From Akkermansia muciniphila (lineage in GTDB: Bacteria; Verrucomicrobiota; Verrucomicrobiia; Limisphaerales; UBA9464): a stretch of DNA of 39,736 bases. Below the pieces are notes generated by a model. It made no database searches and was not told the origin of the DNA. It was given only the letters and a program-made list of their open reading frames with translations. Position 1 is the first letter of the stretch. Every line of letters begins with the position of its first letter. The stretch lies in the NCBI GenBank assembly GCA_945900455.1, contig CAMDJH010000021.1:1-39736 (forward strand), given 5' to 3'. A program made the translations under genes and the position numbers. Shown here in pieces: positions 24,979-34,078 of this stretch.

Positions 24979-26064
24979 TTACCCAAAGACCGCCTTTTTC
25001 AAATCCCGCAACGCATAGAGCTCACCCTTCAGTCCTCGCACTCGCCTGGCGCCATCTTTCCGCTTCGCGCCAAATCGTTCCTTCATCGCCCCAAACATTG
25101 ACTCCAAAAATCCTCTCGTTCCCAAAATCGCTCCATCCGAAAAATACCTCACCCGAAGGCGCAGGAAATCCTCCATCCCCAGTCGCCCTTTCTCCGCCAC
25201 CACCTTTAATACCGCTTCGCGATCAAATCCTCTCCGCATAGGTACTCCCTCCGGAGTTATCCCTTCCCGTTCCTCCCCCGCTCCGTACACGAACAGCCGG
25301 TACCTCGACAACACTTCATCTGCCTCCCGACTTTTTGCTCCCTGCCCAGCCGCCGGGTCTAATCGTTCCACCGCCGCAACCACCCTTCGCAGCCCCTCCA
25401 TCGCTCGACGACTCCCAGCCGACGCTTCCCCATAGCCACTCCATCGATAGTCCGCCGGATCCTCCAGGATCCCCGCACGCACCGGATTCAAATCAATGTA
25501 CGCTGCCATCGTCCCCAATACTTCTCCGCATCCATCCACCAAGACACTCTTGAATCGCTCCTCCCATAAAGTCCCCTTCCGACCCTTCTGCGAGTTGTAC
25601 CACTGGGTGTACCGCTGTTTCAGGAGCTTCATGAACGCGCTGACATCCCACATCCGCGCCCAGAAACTCTCCAAATACTCCTCCAACTCTTTGTCAGCCT
25701 TTGAGTTCCGCAACATCTCGATCCGCTGAATCACCGTCCCGACGTTCACATGCCCCGACAATTGCCCCAATTGCCGAACCAATACCTCGGGGGATGGCAG
25801 CACCTCCGGACGTTTCGGCACCTCCACGAGAATGTGGAAGTGATTGGACATAATGCAGTAGGTGAGAATACGGACCCCGCAAAACGCCTCATACTCGCGC
25901 ATGAAGTCCACGAACTGTTCCCGCTCCGTGTCACCAAACAGGAACTGCCGGTCCACGATTCTGGAAATGCAATGGTAGTATCCGACCGGATAACTCTCCG
26001 GCACCTTCATTCGCGCCTGTCGCATGCAACGACTCAATCCGATTGACCGTGCCATGGCGATCAT
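24979..26064 (-). mobile_element. REP-associated tyrosine transposase (Y1/HUH, IS200-like)
   Basis: 361-aa CDS. The HUH motif is HFH at 75-77 in CIMSNHFHILVEVPK. The catalytic tyrosine helix is KLLKQRYTQWYNSQKGRKGT, followed by LWEERFKSVLVDG and the typical YIDLNPVRAGILEDPADYRW SGYG block. This is the RAYT family, single-copy domesticated relatives of IS200/IS605. A C-terminal extension of about 150 residues (GITPEGVPMRRGFDREAVLK, then KGRLGMEDFLRLRVRYFSDG) makes it longer than many RAYTs and may be a DNA-binding domain. It appears intact. Alternative start: ATG 26055. Flanks show a palindrome at 26070-26090 but no obvious target duplication. Confidence 0.93.
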
Positions 26065-26069
26065 TATTT

Positions 26070-26090
26070 ACTAATGACCTGTCCCTTAGT
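26070..26090. repeat. 21-bp imperfect palindrome upstream of the transposase
   Basis: On the plus strand it reads ACTAA-TGACCTGTCCC-TTAGT: 5-bp arms ACTAA/TTAGT with inner GAC/GTC complementarity. It lies 5 bp upstream of the transposase ATG and on the other side 57 bp from hrpA. RAYT proteins act on short palindromic (REP) hairpins, so this may be their recognition element or the operator of the gene (inference). Only one copy was seen in the window. Confidence 0.45.
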
Positions 26091-26147
26091 GTTTATTTTG
26101 ACAGTTTCCCCAACCGCAGTCTTTCCGTCATCTTGGTCCGCTCCGGT

Positions 26148-29100
26148 ATGGACGATCCCCGCATCCAGGAATTGAAAGGCCTTCTGCCACGTTGCCTGCT
26201 GCCCGACTGGGTCCGACTTGGCTCGCGCCTCGTCCGGTTGTTGCGCGACCCGCAATCCAGCAGCACTCAAAATACCGCCCTGGATCGCCTGCTAAAGGAA
26301 GCGCGCGATTCAAACGCCCGGTGCGAGCGTCGACGGCAACGTGTGCCCTTGCCCTCATACCCGCCGGACTTGCCCATCACCGCCGCACGGGAACAAATCG
26401 TCGCCGCCATCAAGGCGAATCCCGTAGTGATCATCGCCGGAGAAACGGGATCAGGGAAAACTACCCAGATTCCCAAGATGTGCCTCGAAGCCGGCCTCGG
26501 AATCGAGGCGATGATCGGCTGCACGCAACCGCGACGCGTGGCTGCCTTGTCGATCTCCAAACGCATCGCCGAAGAGCTCAACGTAAATTGGGGCCGGGAG
26601 GTTGGTTGCCAAATCCGTTTTGATGACCGCTCCGGAGAGGATACCTACATCAAACTGATGACCGACGGCATCTTGCTCGCTGAAACGCAGGGCGACCCAT
26701 TGTTGTCGGAATACAACGCCATCATCATCGACGAAGCTCATGAACGAAACCTCAACATCGATTTCCTCCTGGGTTACCTCAAGGGCCTCCTCGCCCGGCG
26801 GACAGATTTAAAATTGGTGATCACGTCTGCAACCATCGATACCGAAGCCTTCTCCCGCGCGTTCAATCAAGCACCGATCCTTGAAGTCTCCGGCCGGATG
26901 TATCCGGTCGAGACGGTCTATGCCCCGGTAGACGAAACCGCCGAAGAGAACGGCGACATCACCTTTATTGATGCCGCCGTGCGTGCCGCCGGGGATGTCG
27001 TTCAGGATTCTGACCAGGGAGACATCCTGATTTTCATGCCGGGCGAGCGGGACATTCGGGAGACGACAGACCTACTCGAAGCCCAATGGCGGGGCAGCGT
27101 GGAGGTGATCCCCTTGTTTGGACGTTTGAGTACAGAAGATCAGCAACGCGTCTTCGCTTCTTCGTCGCGTCGCAAGATCGTCATCGCGACAAACATCGCC
27201 GAAACGTCTCTCACCATCCCCGGCATCCGTTTCGTAATCGATTCCGGACTCGCGCGGATCAGTCGGTATAATCCCCGCACGCGCACTCGGCGATTGCCCG
27301 TCGAAGCCATCTCGCAAAGCAGTGCGAATCAACGCAAGGGCCGAGCCGGACGGGTAGAGGCGGGCGTCTGTATCCGGCTCTATTCGGAAGTGGATTTCAG
27401 CGAGCGGCCGGCGTTTACCCAACCGGAAATCCAGCGAGCGAATCTCGCCGAGGTCATTCTGCGCATGAAGGCGTTCCGCCTGGGCGACATCGAAACTTTC
27501 CCCTTCCTCAATCCACCCACGCCTGCCGCCATCCAGACCGGCTACACCCTCCTCCAGGAACTAGGGGCACTGGACGACGCTCGTGAGTTAACCGACCGGG
27601 GTCGTGACCTCGCTCGTCTTCCGATCGATCCCACGCTCGGCCGGATGCTCCTCCAATCCCAGCAGGAACACGCCACCCCGGAACTCCTCATCATCGCCGC
27701 TGGCCTCAGCATCCAGGATCCTCGGGAACGCCCCCTCGAACACCGAGACGCCGCCGATGCCGCACACAAACGATTCGCCGACTCGCGCTCCGATTTCCTT
27801 GGGCTCCTCAATCTCTGGAACGCCGTACATGATGAATGGGAAACCCTCCGCACGCAGAACCAGCGTCGCAAGTTCTGCAAGTCTCGGTTCCTTTCCTACC
27901 TGCGGATGCGGGAGTGGCAGGATCTTCACGCCCAACTGACCGGTGCCCTCGATGATCTCGGAACCCTTCGCCGTAATGATCGTCAGGCCGCTGCGACCTA
28001 CGATGCGATTCACCGATCCATTCTCGTCGGCTTACCCGCCCAAGTTTCCGTCCGCACCGAGCGGAATCAGTACCAGACCGCCGGCAATCGAGCGGTGATG
28101 CTATTTCCAGGTTCCGCCCTGTTTCAACGACCCGAGCCCGCTCGCAAGCCGGGCACTGCCACAAAAAAAGACTCGTCGACACCCTCCAAGAAGCCCTCGC
28201 AACCGGCTTGGATCGTCACGGGGGAAATCGTCGAAACATCGCAGACGTTTGCCCGCACTGCTGCTGGAATTGATCCGTCGTGGATTGTCGAACTCCTACC
28301 GCATCTCTGTAAAATCACGCGCACCCAGCCGCACTGGAGCGCCACTGCCGGACGGGTGCTGGTGAACGAAACGCTCTCCGTACATGGGCTCGAAGTCCAC
28401 CGACGCAAGGCCTCCTTCGGAAACGTGAATTCTGCTGAAGCCACCGAGATTTTCATCCGCTCGGCCCTGGTCGAGGAACAGCTGTTCCCCCGCCCGGACG
28501 ACAGAGGCGATGAATTCCGGCATGTCCCCTCCCGCAGTCCATCCAGCCGCGATCTGCTCTCGACGCTGCCCGCTGAGGATCGCCCGCGGCCACCGGAATT
28601 CTCCTTCCTCGACTCCAACCGCCGCATCCTGCAAAAAATCGAGCATTGGCAGACGCGCGTTCGCCGTCATGACCTTCTCGATCCAGAGGAAGCCCTGTTC
28701 CGATTTTACGCTGCCCGGATTCGCGAGTGTTCATCGTTGAATGAATTTCGTCGCCTGCTGACGGGGCCCGTTCCACCGGAATCCCTCTGCGCCTCCGAAG
28801 GGGACCTCGCCGGGGACAGCTCGCTCCGGTTCGACGCCACCGCATTTCCGGATTCGATCTGCGTCCAGGGGCAGCAGATGGCGCTGTCCTACTCGTATTC
28901 GCCCGGCGAAGACCACGATGGCGTCACCGTGCAACTCCCCGCCGCGTTCGCCCATAGCGTGCTGCCAGCGAATCTCGACTGGGCGGTGCCTGGACTCCGG
29001 GCCGAGCAGATCACCGAACTCCTGCGAGCCCTGCCCAAGGCGCTTCGTCGAGATCTCATGCCCTTCCCGCCCAAGGTGGAGGAGATCGTTCGCGACTTTC

Positions 29101-30302
29101 GCCCGGCCGGCCCGACCCTTCTGCCGGAACTCGCCCGATTTCTCCGGCAACGTTACGGTGTCGACGTCACGGCGTCGGCCTGGCCCGAAGGGGCACTTCC
29201 CGCACACCTCCGTCCCCGCATTGAGATCGTCGGCCACGATCGAAAGGCCTTGGCCGCCGGGCGGGATCTCGAGGAGTTGAAACGAAAACTTCAGGCCACG
29301 CCGATCCGGAGTGCGGAGGATTCACCCGGATGGAACCATGCGGCCCGACAATGGGAGCGGTTCGGGTTGACAGGTTGGAATTTTCCGGACCTTCCCGAAC
29401 GAATCACCGTGGAAGAAGCTGGCCAATCTCCCGTACTGGCCTGGCCGGGACTGGCTCTCGAAGAGAAGCACGTCAATCTCCGGTTATTCCGCACACCGGA
29501 GGCCGCGCACCGCGCCGGACTTCCAGCCCTGCACCGCCTCCTTGAGCTCTCCCTCCACAAAGACCTCGCCTGGACCGAAAAAGACTTCCGCATTCTCAGC
29601 CGATTTGAATCCGCACTCGGCGGGCCGACCCCATTTTCAGAGTTTCAATCCTCGGCCCTTCGCCACCTCCAACGGCACCTGTATCCGGTCGAACCGTTCC
29701 CGAACCTGACGGCCTCGCAATTCCAGACCACAGTCGCCGCGGTCCGCGGAAAGCTCCGCACGATCACCCCGGCATTTCTCGATCTGCTAGGCCGCATTCT
29801 GGATCTTCGCCAGCAGATCCAACGCAAGCTCAGCGCCCTGATGGCCCCTTCCAGTCCCATCAAAAGCACGCGGACTGTCACCGATTTCCAGCAATTGGGG
29901 CAGGCCTTGGGGCAGCCCCTTGGACAGCTCGCCGCGGCGCCGCCGCCGCATCCGCTCGCCGGCGAACTCCATGGGCTAGCACCGCTGAATTTCCTCGACC
30001 ACATTCCTCATGAGCAACTGGAACAGCTCCCCCGTTACCTCAAGGCGCTGCTCATTCGGGCAGAACGCGCCGAACTCAATCCCCAGAAGGATGAGGAAAA
30101 GATGCGCCAGCTGCGGCCCTATGTGGAGGCGCTCGAAAATCTCAAAAAAACATCCGCCAGTTCAAGCCACGCTACGGAAGCGCTCCGAAACTTCCGCTGG
30201 CTGATTGAGGAATATAAAGTATCGCTCTTTGCCCAAGAGCTCGGGACCGCCGTGCCCGTATCGACCAAACGCCTGGATCAACTCCTCGAGACCTGTCGCT
30301 AG
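26148..30302 (+). CDS. hrpA: ATP-dependent RNA helicase HrpA
   Basis: 1384 aa from the ATG at 26148 (MDDPRIQELKGLLPRCLLPD). An upstream in-frame ATG region would overlap the divergent transposase. DEAH-box core: Walker A IIAGETGSGKTTQIPK (95-110), motif II IIIDEAHERNLNIDFLLGYL (about 220), SAT motif VITSATIDTEAFSRAFN, then ATNIAETSLTIPGIRFVID, SQSSANQRKGRAGRVEAGVC (motif VI). The helicase-associated domain follows, then the HrpA-specific long C-terminal region (DUF3418-type: LTGWNFPDLPERI and HPLAGELHGLAPLNFLDHIP). It remodels RNA in the cytoplasm; in E. coli it affects mRNA processing and stalled-ribosome rescue. A bit longer than the usual about 1300 aa. Confidence 0.94.
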   Translation: MDDPRIQELKGLLPRCLLPDWVRLGSRLVRLLRDPQSSSTQNTALDRLLKEARDSNARCERRRQRVPLPSYPPDLPITAAREQIVAAIKANPVVIIAGETGSGKTTQIPKMCLEAGLGIEAMIGCTQPRRVAALSISKRIAEELNVNWGREVGCQIRFDDRSGEDTYIKLMTDGILLAETQGDPLLSEYNAIIIDEAHERNLNIDFLLGYLKGLLARRTDLKLVITSATIDTEAFSRAFNQAPILEVSGRMYPVETVYAPVDETAEENGDITFIDAAVRAAGDVVQDSDQGDILIFMPGERDIRETTDLLEAQWRGSVEVIPLFGRLSTEDQQRVFASSSRRKIVIATNIAETSLTIPGIRFVIDSGLARISRYNPRTRTRRLPVEAISQSSANQRKGRAGRVEAGVCIRLYSEVDFSERPAFTQPEIQRANLAEVILRMKAFRLGDIETFPFLNPPTPAAIQTGYTLLQELGALDDARELTDRGRDLARLPIDPTLGRMLLQSQQEHATPELLIIAAGLSIQDPRERPLEHRDAADAAHKRFADSRSDFLGLLNLWNAVHDEWETLRTQNQRRKFCKSRFLSYLRMREWQDLHAQLTGALDDLGTLRRNDRQAAATYDAIHRSILVGLPAQVSVRTERNQYQTAGNRAVMLFPGSALFQRPEPARKPGTATKKDSSTPSKKPSQPAWIVTGEIVETSQTFARTAAGIDPSWIVELLPHLCKITRTQPHWSATAGRVLVNETLSVHGLEVHRRKASFGNVNSAEATEIFIRSALVEEQLFPRPDDRGDEFRHVPSRSPSSRDLLSTLPAEDRPRPPEFSFLDSNRRILQKIEHWQTRVRRHDLLDPEEALFRFYAARIRECSSLNEFRRLLTGPVPPESLCASEGDLAGDSSLRFDATAFPDSICVQGQQMALSYSYSPGEDHDGVTVQLPAAFAHSVLPANLDWAVPGLRAEQITELLRALPKALRRDLMPFPPKVEEIVRDFRPAGPTLLPELARFLRQRYGVDVTASAWPEGALPAHLRPRIEIVGHDRKALAAGRDLEELKRKLQATPIRSAEDSPGWNHAARQWERFGLTGWNFPDLPERITVEEAGQSPVLAWPGLALEEKHVNLRLFRTPEAAHRAGLPALHRLLELSLHKDLAWTEKDFRILSRFESALGGPTPFSEFQSSALRHLQRHLYPVEPFPNLTASQFQTTVAAVRGKLRTITPAFLDLLGRILDLRQQIQRKLSALMAPSSPIKSTRTVTDFQQLGQALGQPLGQLAAAPPPHPLAGELHGLAPLNFLDHIPHEQLEQLPRYLKALLIRAERAELNPQKDEEKMRQLRPYVEALENLKKTSASSSHATEALRNFRWLIEEYKVSLFAQELGTAVPVSTKRLDQLLETCR

Positions 30303-30386
30303 CCATTCTTGGGCTCTCGATCAGCGCAAATGCGATCTCAGCGGATGCGAACCGCAGGGAAAGCATGGCACCCGTCGAGTACGGAG

Positions 30387-31316
30387 TCAGGGTGTCTTCA
30401 ATAGAAAATCTGCCCCCAAGCCACGCCAGGAATCGTCCACGACATGGCCGGTCTCCGCCATGGCCGAGCAGTGGAACTCGACCTGTGACCCATCATGGCC
30501 CTGTCGAAGGTTCGCATCCATCAATTCGGCGATGAACCGGCAACAGCTCACCGTGCTCACTCGCTTGTCGGAGTTGCCAATAACAACGAAGACCCGCCGA
30601 CCGGCGATCGCACTGGCGTAGCGGGAAAGCCGCAGCACAGCAACATCGTCTCGCCCACGGTCCGCGGAAAACTCGGTGAGATCCCGCCAATCCGTCACCG
30701 GCGCGATGGCAGCCGCGGATGCAACCCGCGAATCCGCCGCAAGCAATCGGACCGCCATGTACCCGCCGCGAGAAATGCCGTAGACAACAACCCGGCCTGG
30801 CTCCGCGACTCCCAACTCGATGCAGCGATCCAGAGCCGCTGAGGCCTCCTCCACGAACTGAGCAAACCGATCCTCTCCCGCCACCCAGGCATTGCGCCAG
30901 CCGGCAATGCCTTCTCCATGCGTGTCCACACGGGGCCCATGATTCGGCAGGTCGAAACCCAGTGCGCGATGCCCACGCGCCAGGAACCGTTTCACCGCAA
31001 GGTTGTAGGGGCTCACAGTCAAGGAGTCCTCTCGAACACCTCCAATATTGACTAGCAGGAGCGGCTTAGCTGCCAGGCGCTCTCGCGGCGGCGATAGCAG
31101 GCGGGAGACGATCATTCGTTGCTGAACTTTCACGGAAAACTCTTCGGACACTATTCCGCTCATCCACTCAGCGGTTGACGCCGGCTCGCTCTTGGGAGTC
31201 GGCCGCGGAGCATTCGGGGCGCCATCCACCCGATGCCATGGAACGACTGCCGCCGTCACAGCCGTCATCGCAGTCATCGCCGTCGCAGCGTCCTGCACAA
31301 ATTCACGTCTCGTCAT
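30387..31316 (-). CDS. Secreted alpha/beta hydrolase (prolyl-oligopeptidase-type), Tat signal
   Basis: 309 aa. It begins MTRREFVQDAATAMTAMTAV, a twin-arginine-like signal (TRREF) with a hydrophobic run and cleavage near residue 33. The alpha/beta hydrolase fold has the nucleophile elbow YGISRGGYMAVR (Ser182), RVFVVIGNSDKRVST (likely acid strand) and AMAETGHVVDDSW (catalytic His). LGFDLPNHGPRVDTHGEGIA resembles S9-type/dienelactone-hydrolase-like esterases common in Planctomycetes and Verrucomicrobiota. The substrate could be an acylated sugar or peptide. It lies 123 bp downstream of the propeller gene on the same strand, in an exported-enzyme pair. It converges on hrpA with an 84-bp gap. Confidence 0.86.
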   Translation of the reverse strand: MTRREFVQDAATAMTAMTAVTAAVVPWHRVDGAPNAPRPTPKSEPASTAEWMSGIVSEEFSVKVQQRMIVSRLLSPPRERLAAKPLLLVNIGGVREDSLTVSPYNLAVKRFLARGHRALGFDLPNHGPRVDTHGEGIAGWRNAWVAGEDRFAQFVEEASAALDRCIELGVAEPGRVVVYGISRGGYMAVRLLAADSRVASAAAIAPVTDWRDLTEFSADRGRDDVAVLRLSRYASAIAGRRVFVVIGNSDKRVSTVSCCRFIAELMDANLRQGHDGSQVEFHCSAMAETGHVVDDSWRGLGADFLLKTP

Positions 31317-31439
31317 AGGTCAATCGCGGCCAAATAAAATCGGAACACAATGCACCGTGCAGTTCCAGAATTCGCCATCCTGTCTCCGGGGATACGATGT
31401 ACAGCTCCTGCGTTCGTCCCACCCGGTCGGCGGTCGCCT

Positions 31440-32993
31440 TCATTTAATCCGAAAATAGGCGGCATAAAGGCGCGGCGTCGAAGCGTCCTGTTTCTTCAAA
31501 TGAAGACGCAGCCGAATGGCTTTTCCACTGAGGGAACCCAAGTCGCCTTTCGACCAGCGAACCTGGCAATCCAGTCCGGAGTCCTTCGCAGCGGCGCCGC
31601 TGTTCGGCCCGGAATAATTCGGCAGCAAGTTGAATTGTTCATCGGCGATCTCGACACGAATACCGTTTGCCGCGTCGGCATTCAACCAGACCTCGCAGGA
31701 CCGCGAAGGAAGCTGAATCGTGGCGGACCACACCGAGCCTTCCGACGTGTCCGGGTACAACCCCAAGGCGCCCCAACGATCACGCGGCAGCGTGGCAAGT
31801 GCCACTTCACCCCAGTAATCCAAGGCGTCATCTCCCGGATAGTTCGCGTTGCGCCAGCGGCCGTGATAGATACGCGTCTCATCACCGACATTCAGAATCC
31901 CATTGGATTGGGCGAGGACCGTGGGATAATTTTTCCCGGAGACCGGAGTGACCGCAGAATCCTTGTGCGAAAGGAATACGTGACCCTTGACCGGCTCACG
32001 AAAATGCATCCCATCGTGACTCAACACCAAACCGAAATCACATGTCGTCCCGCCAACTCCCCAACCCCGCTGGTGCCATAAACCGTACAGGCCAACGACA
32101 ACGTTTCCAAAGCTAGCTCCGCCGACACCAAGATGGACTTGATCATACTTTGAATCGAACCCTGGCGCCTCCACCGGCTCGGGCAGGGTGAAGGACAACG
32201 CCGGTTCCTGCAGCCAGTGATCAAAATCGGTCGACACCCACGCATAGGCCTGCCGCCCCTGGGGCCGGCCGCCCTCTCCGCGACCGAAAATCTGGGAATT
32301 GACGACATAGAGCCCGTTGTGTTTGTAGAGGGAACAAAATTCCAGGAAACTTCGAATCGGCAATTCCGCACCTGCCGCCCAACGAATTCCGTCTGCACTG
32401 GTGGCGGTGCGCAGGGTCCAAGAGAATTTCGGATCGGACGGATTATAAACCATTTTGTAGCGGCGCAAAGGATTGGGATCGTCTTCGTCTTTGAGAATCT
32501 CAACGCCTTCAAAGCGGTCCCCCGGCAGCGCGATAATATTGTTTTCACGGCTGCCGTTGAACATCACTTGCCCCAGAGATGGTTTGGTCCAGCGAAGCCC
32601 GTCTGGACTCTCGGCATAACAGATCGGGCCCTCGATCAAGTCCTTCAAGCCCGGTTTCGGATGCACCGCGTAGTACCACATGCGAAATTTACCCTGATCG
32701 AACAGTACTGTGCCGTAAAAGTGCGTCGCCATGTAATCCGGCGCATCCGGATTATCGCGACTCGGTATGAGCACGGGATCTTTACGCACTTCCGGCTTGG
32801 ACAAATAGAGACAGACACTGCGCTGCAACGGCCACGACACATCATCGATGCCGAGCAGAATTGCTTGCGGCGATACGCGAACACCGGTCGCGGGAAATTG
32901 AAACGAAGTGGACCCGGATTGCTCGCTGGCTGCCTGGCAGGGACAAAGGCATGTCATGGAAATCCAGAGGGCAACTAGGAGTGTACGATGCAT
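31440..32993 (-). CDS. Secreted beta-propeller protein, GH32/GH43-like fold
   Basis: 517 aa from the ATG at 32993 (MHRTLLVALWISMTCLCPCQ), a signal peptide with cleavage near QA-AS. An AGGAG site lies only 2 nt upstream. The repeating blades show GTVLFDQGKFRMWYYAVHPK, ICYAESPDGLRWTKPSLGQV, RRYKMVYNPSDPKFSWTLRT then ATSADGIRW, and YAWVSTDFDHWLQEP. S-x-D-G-x-x-W is the usual sign of five-bladed GH32/43/68-type sucrose- or arabinan-acting enzymes. A C-terminal beta domain follows (VWSATIQLPSRSCEVWLNAD to LRLHLKKQDASTPRL). The acid/base residues cannot be fixed by eye, so enzyme activity is unproven. It is likely a polysaccharide-related secreted protein. Confidence 0.82.
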   Translation of the reverse strand: MHRTLLVALWISMTCLCPCQAASEQSGSTSFQFPATGVRVSPQAILLGIDDVSWPLQRSVCLYLSKPEVRKDPVLIPSRDNPDAPDYMATHFYGTVLFDQGKFRMWYYAVHPKPGLKDLIEGPICYAESPDGLRWTKPSLGQVMFNGSRENNIIALPGDRFEGVEILKDEDDPNPLRRYKMVYNPSDPKFSWTLRTATSADGIRWAAGAELPIRSFLEFCSLYKHNGLYVVNSQIFGRGEGGRPQGRQAYAWVSTDFDHWLQEPALSFTLPEPVEAPGFDSKYDQVHLGVGGASFGNVVVGLYGLWHQRGWGVGGTTCDFGLVLSHDGMHFREPVKGHVFLSHKDSAVTPVSGKNYPTVLAQSNGILNVGDETRIYHGRWRNANYPGDDALDYWGEVALATLPRDRWGALGLYPDTSEGSVWSATIQLPSRSCEVWLNADAANGIRVEIADEQFNLLPNYSGPNSGAAAKDSGLDCQVRWSKGDLGSLSGKAIRLRLHLKKQDASTPRLYAAYFRIK

Positions 32994-33315
32994 AACTCCT
33001 ATCAATCGTATTCCGTGGAGGCATGCAATATATTGTTTACAATACTTATCGAGTGGAGAGCCGAAAGTGAGTTGTTGGTAGGGTTGTCGCGCTGCGACAA
33101 CCCCGCCCGCGTACAGCGGGCGAACAGGGCCACTGCGCGGTTCGTGCCGCGCCTGAACAGCGCGGCGTCCGCTAGCTTCTCCAACAACATCGCGATGCAT
33201 CGGTCCGTTGACCCACCAGGTTTTCTCATTGACGCATAGGAAAATAAATGTCTTTTTGCGCGGACCCGGAAGGAATACCTGCGACTATCAGTGGGAATAC
33301 CATGTCGAAAGGCCT
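32994..33315. other. Gene-free interval containing hairpin cluster
   Basis: About 320 bp between the propeller gene (minus) and the broken LVIVD gene (plus). It should contain the promoter of the propeller gene; the stretch GTATTGTAAACAATATATTG-like AT-rich DNA at 33030-33050 is the best candidate region, but no boxes are assigned. The strongest structure is the hairpin cluster at 33082-33165. Nothing else was seen. Confidence 0.5.
33082..33165. repeat. Cluster of short GC-rich hairpins
   Basis: Three hairpins in 84 bp. GGTTGTCGC (33082-33090) and GCGACAACC (33094-33102) form a perfect 9-bp stem with a GCT triloop. CGCCCGC (33104-33110) and GCGGGCG (33116-33122) form a 7-bp stem with a 5-nt loop. 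GCGCGG (33135-33140) and CCGCGC (33147-33152) form a 6-bp stem, with a competing pairing to GCGCGG at 33160-33165. There is no T run, so these are not terminators. Serial hairpins of this kind are common intergenic elements of the phylum and may mobilise as units (inference). Confidence 0.6.
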
Positions 33316-33959
33316 ATGCGCATGAAGACACAATGGCTGGTTCTATTGAGTTCGCTGCTTGGAGGTAGTTTGGGCTGGGGAGCGCCCTCGACCTTGCCTC
33401 CATTTTTTTTGGCGGCCCCGCTGAGATCGCTGGAAACGGAGCCCTGGGCATTTTCGTGAATGGGCCGTACGCCTACGTGGCTGCGGGGACCAATGGGTTG
33501 GTCATCCTCGACATTACAGGATGGCAGATGGTTGACGTGAGCGATCCCGTGGCCCCGGTCGTCCGGGCGATCTATCATTTGAATGGTGCCGCCGCGCACG
33601 CCGCCAAGAGCGGGGATAAATACTGGGTGGTGGATGGGGATGGCGGTCTGAACATTCTTCAGGAAGACTCGAACCAGATTACTCTGGAGTTGACACTCAT
33701 CAACCCGGGTTGGAGCAAGACGGCGGATTTCACGGTGCTTGTGCTGGTCATATCCGGCTCGTACGCGCTCGAGCATCGCGCGAGCGTTGAGGTCAACTTT
33801 CAACACAACGATTGCCGGTGTGAGGAGGGTCAGCGATTTGTCGGCCACCACGAGGCCCATCGGCTTTTATCGGATGACACGGAACTAGTAGGAGTTGCCC
33901 TTCACTGCGCGAAGTCTTTGTCATGCAGAGATGGGCGGCACGGATCGGCCGCGGCCTAG
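33316..33959 (+). pseudogene. Broken LVIVD-repeat secreted protein
   Basis: The first frame from ATG 33316 gives a signal peptide MRMKTQWLVLLSSLLGGSLG WGAPS then stops near 33459. The second frame, running from the T run, reads FGGPAEIAGNGALGIFVNGP, then YAYVAAGTNGLVILDI, the LVIVD-repeat signature, and MVDVSDPVAPVVRAIYHLNG. The frames join at T8 (33403-33410); one extra T, or two fewer, restores one frame. After about 33720 no LVIVD similarity is left and the frame ends at 33959. So this is either a decaying gene or a slippage-controlled one; a sequencing or assembly error at the homopolymer is also possible. Only about one and a half repeats remain, whereas family members have many. Confidence 0.65.
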
Positions 33960-34078
33960 AAAATTAGGCCCGGCCAGCGGCCTTTCGGGTTGACCTTGCT
34001 GCTCGAATACGAGTTCACCCTTCCCGGGTCGATCTTCAGGATTTACAGTGGCGGCAATCCCCGATATCCACTCCCACC

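Noticed and set aside
26043-26147. N-terminal 35-residue extension of HrpA
   Set aside because: It overlaps the transposase start region and palindrome and lacks helicase-family similarity; the ATG at 26148 starts a normal HrpA N-terminus.
33288-33860. Large minus-strand frame opposite the LVIVD remnant
   Set aside because: Shadow frame; the plus-strand frame carries recognisable LVIVD repeats and a signal peptide.
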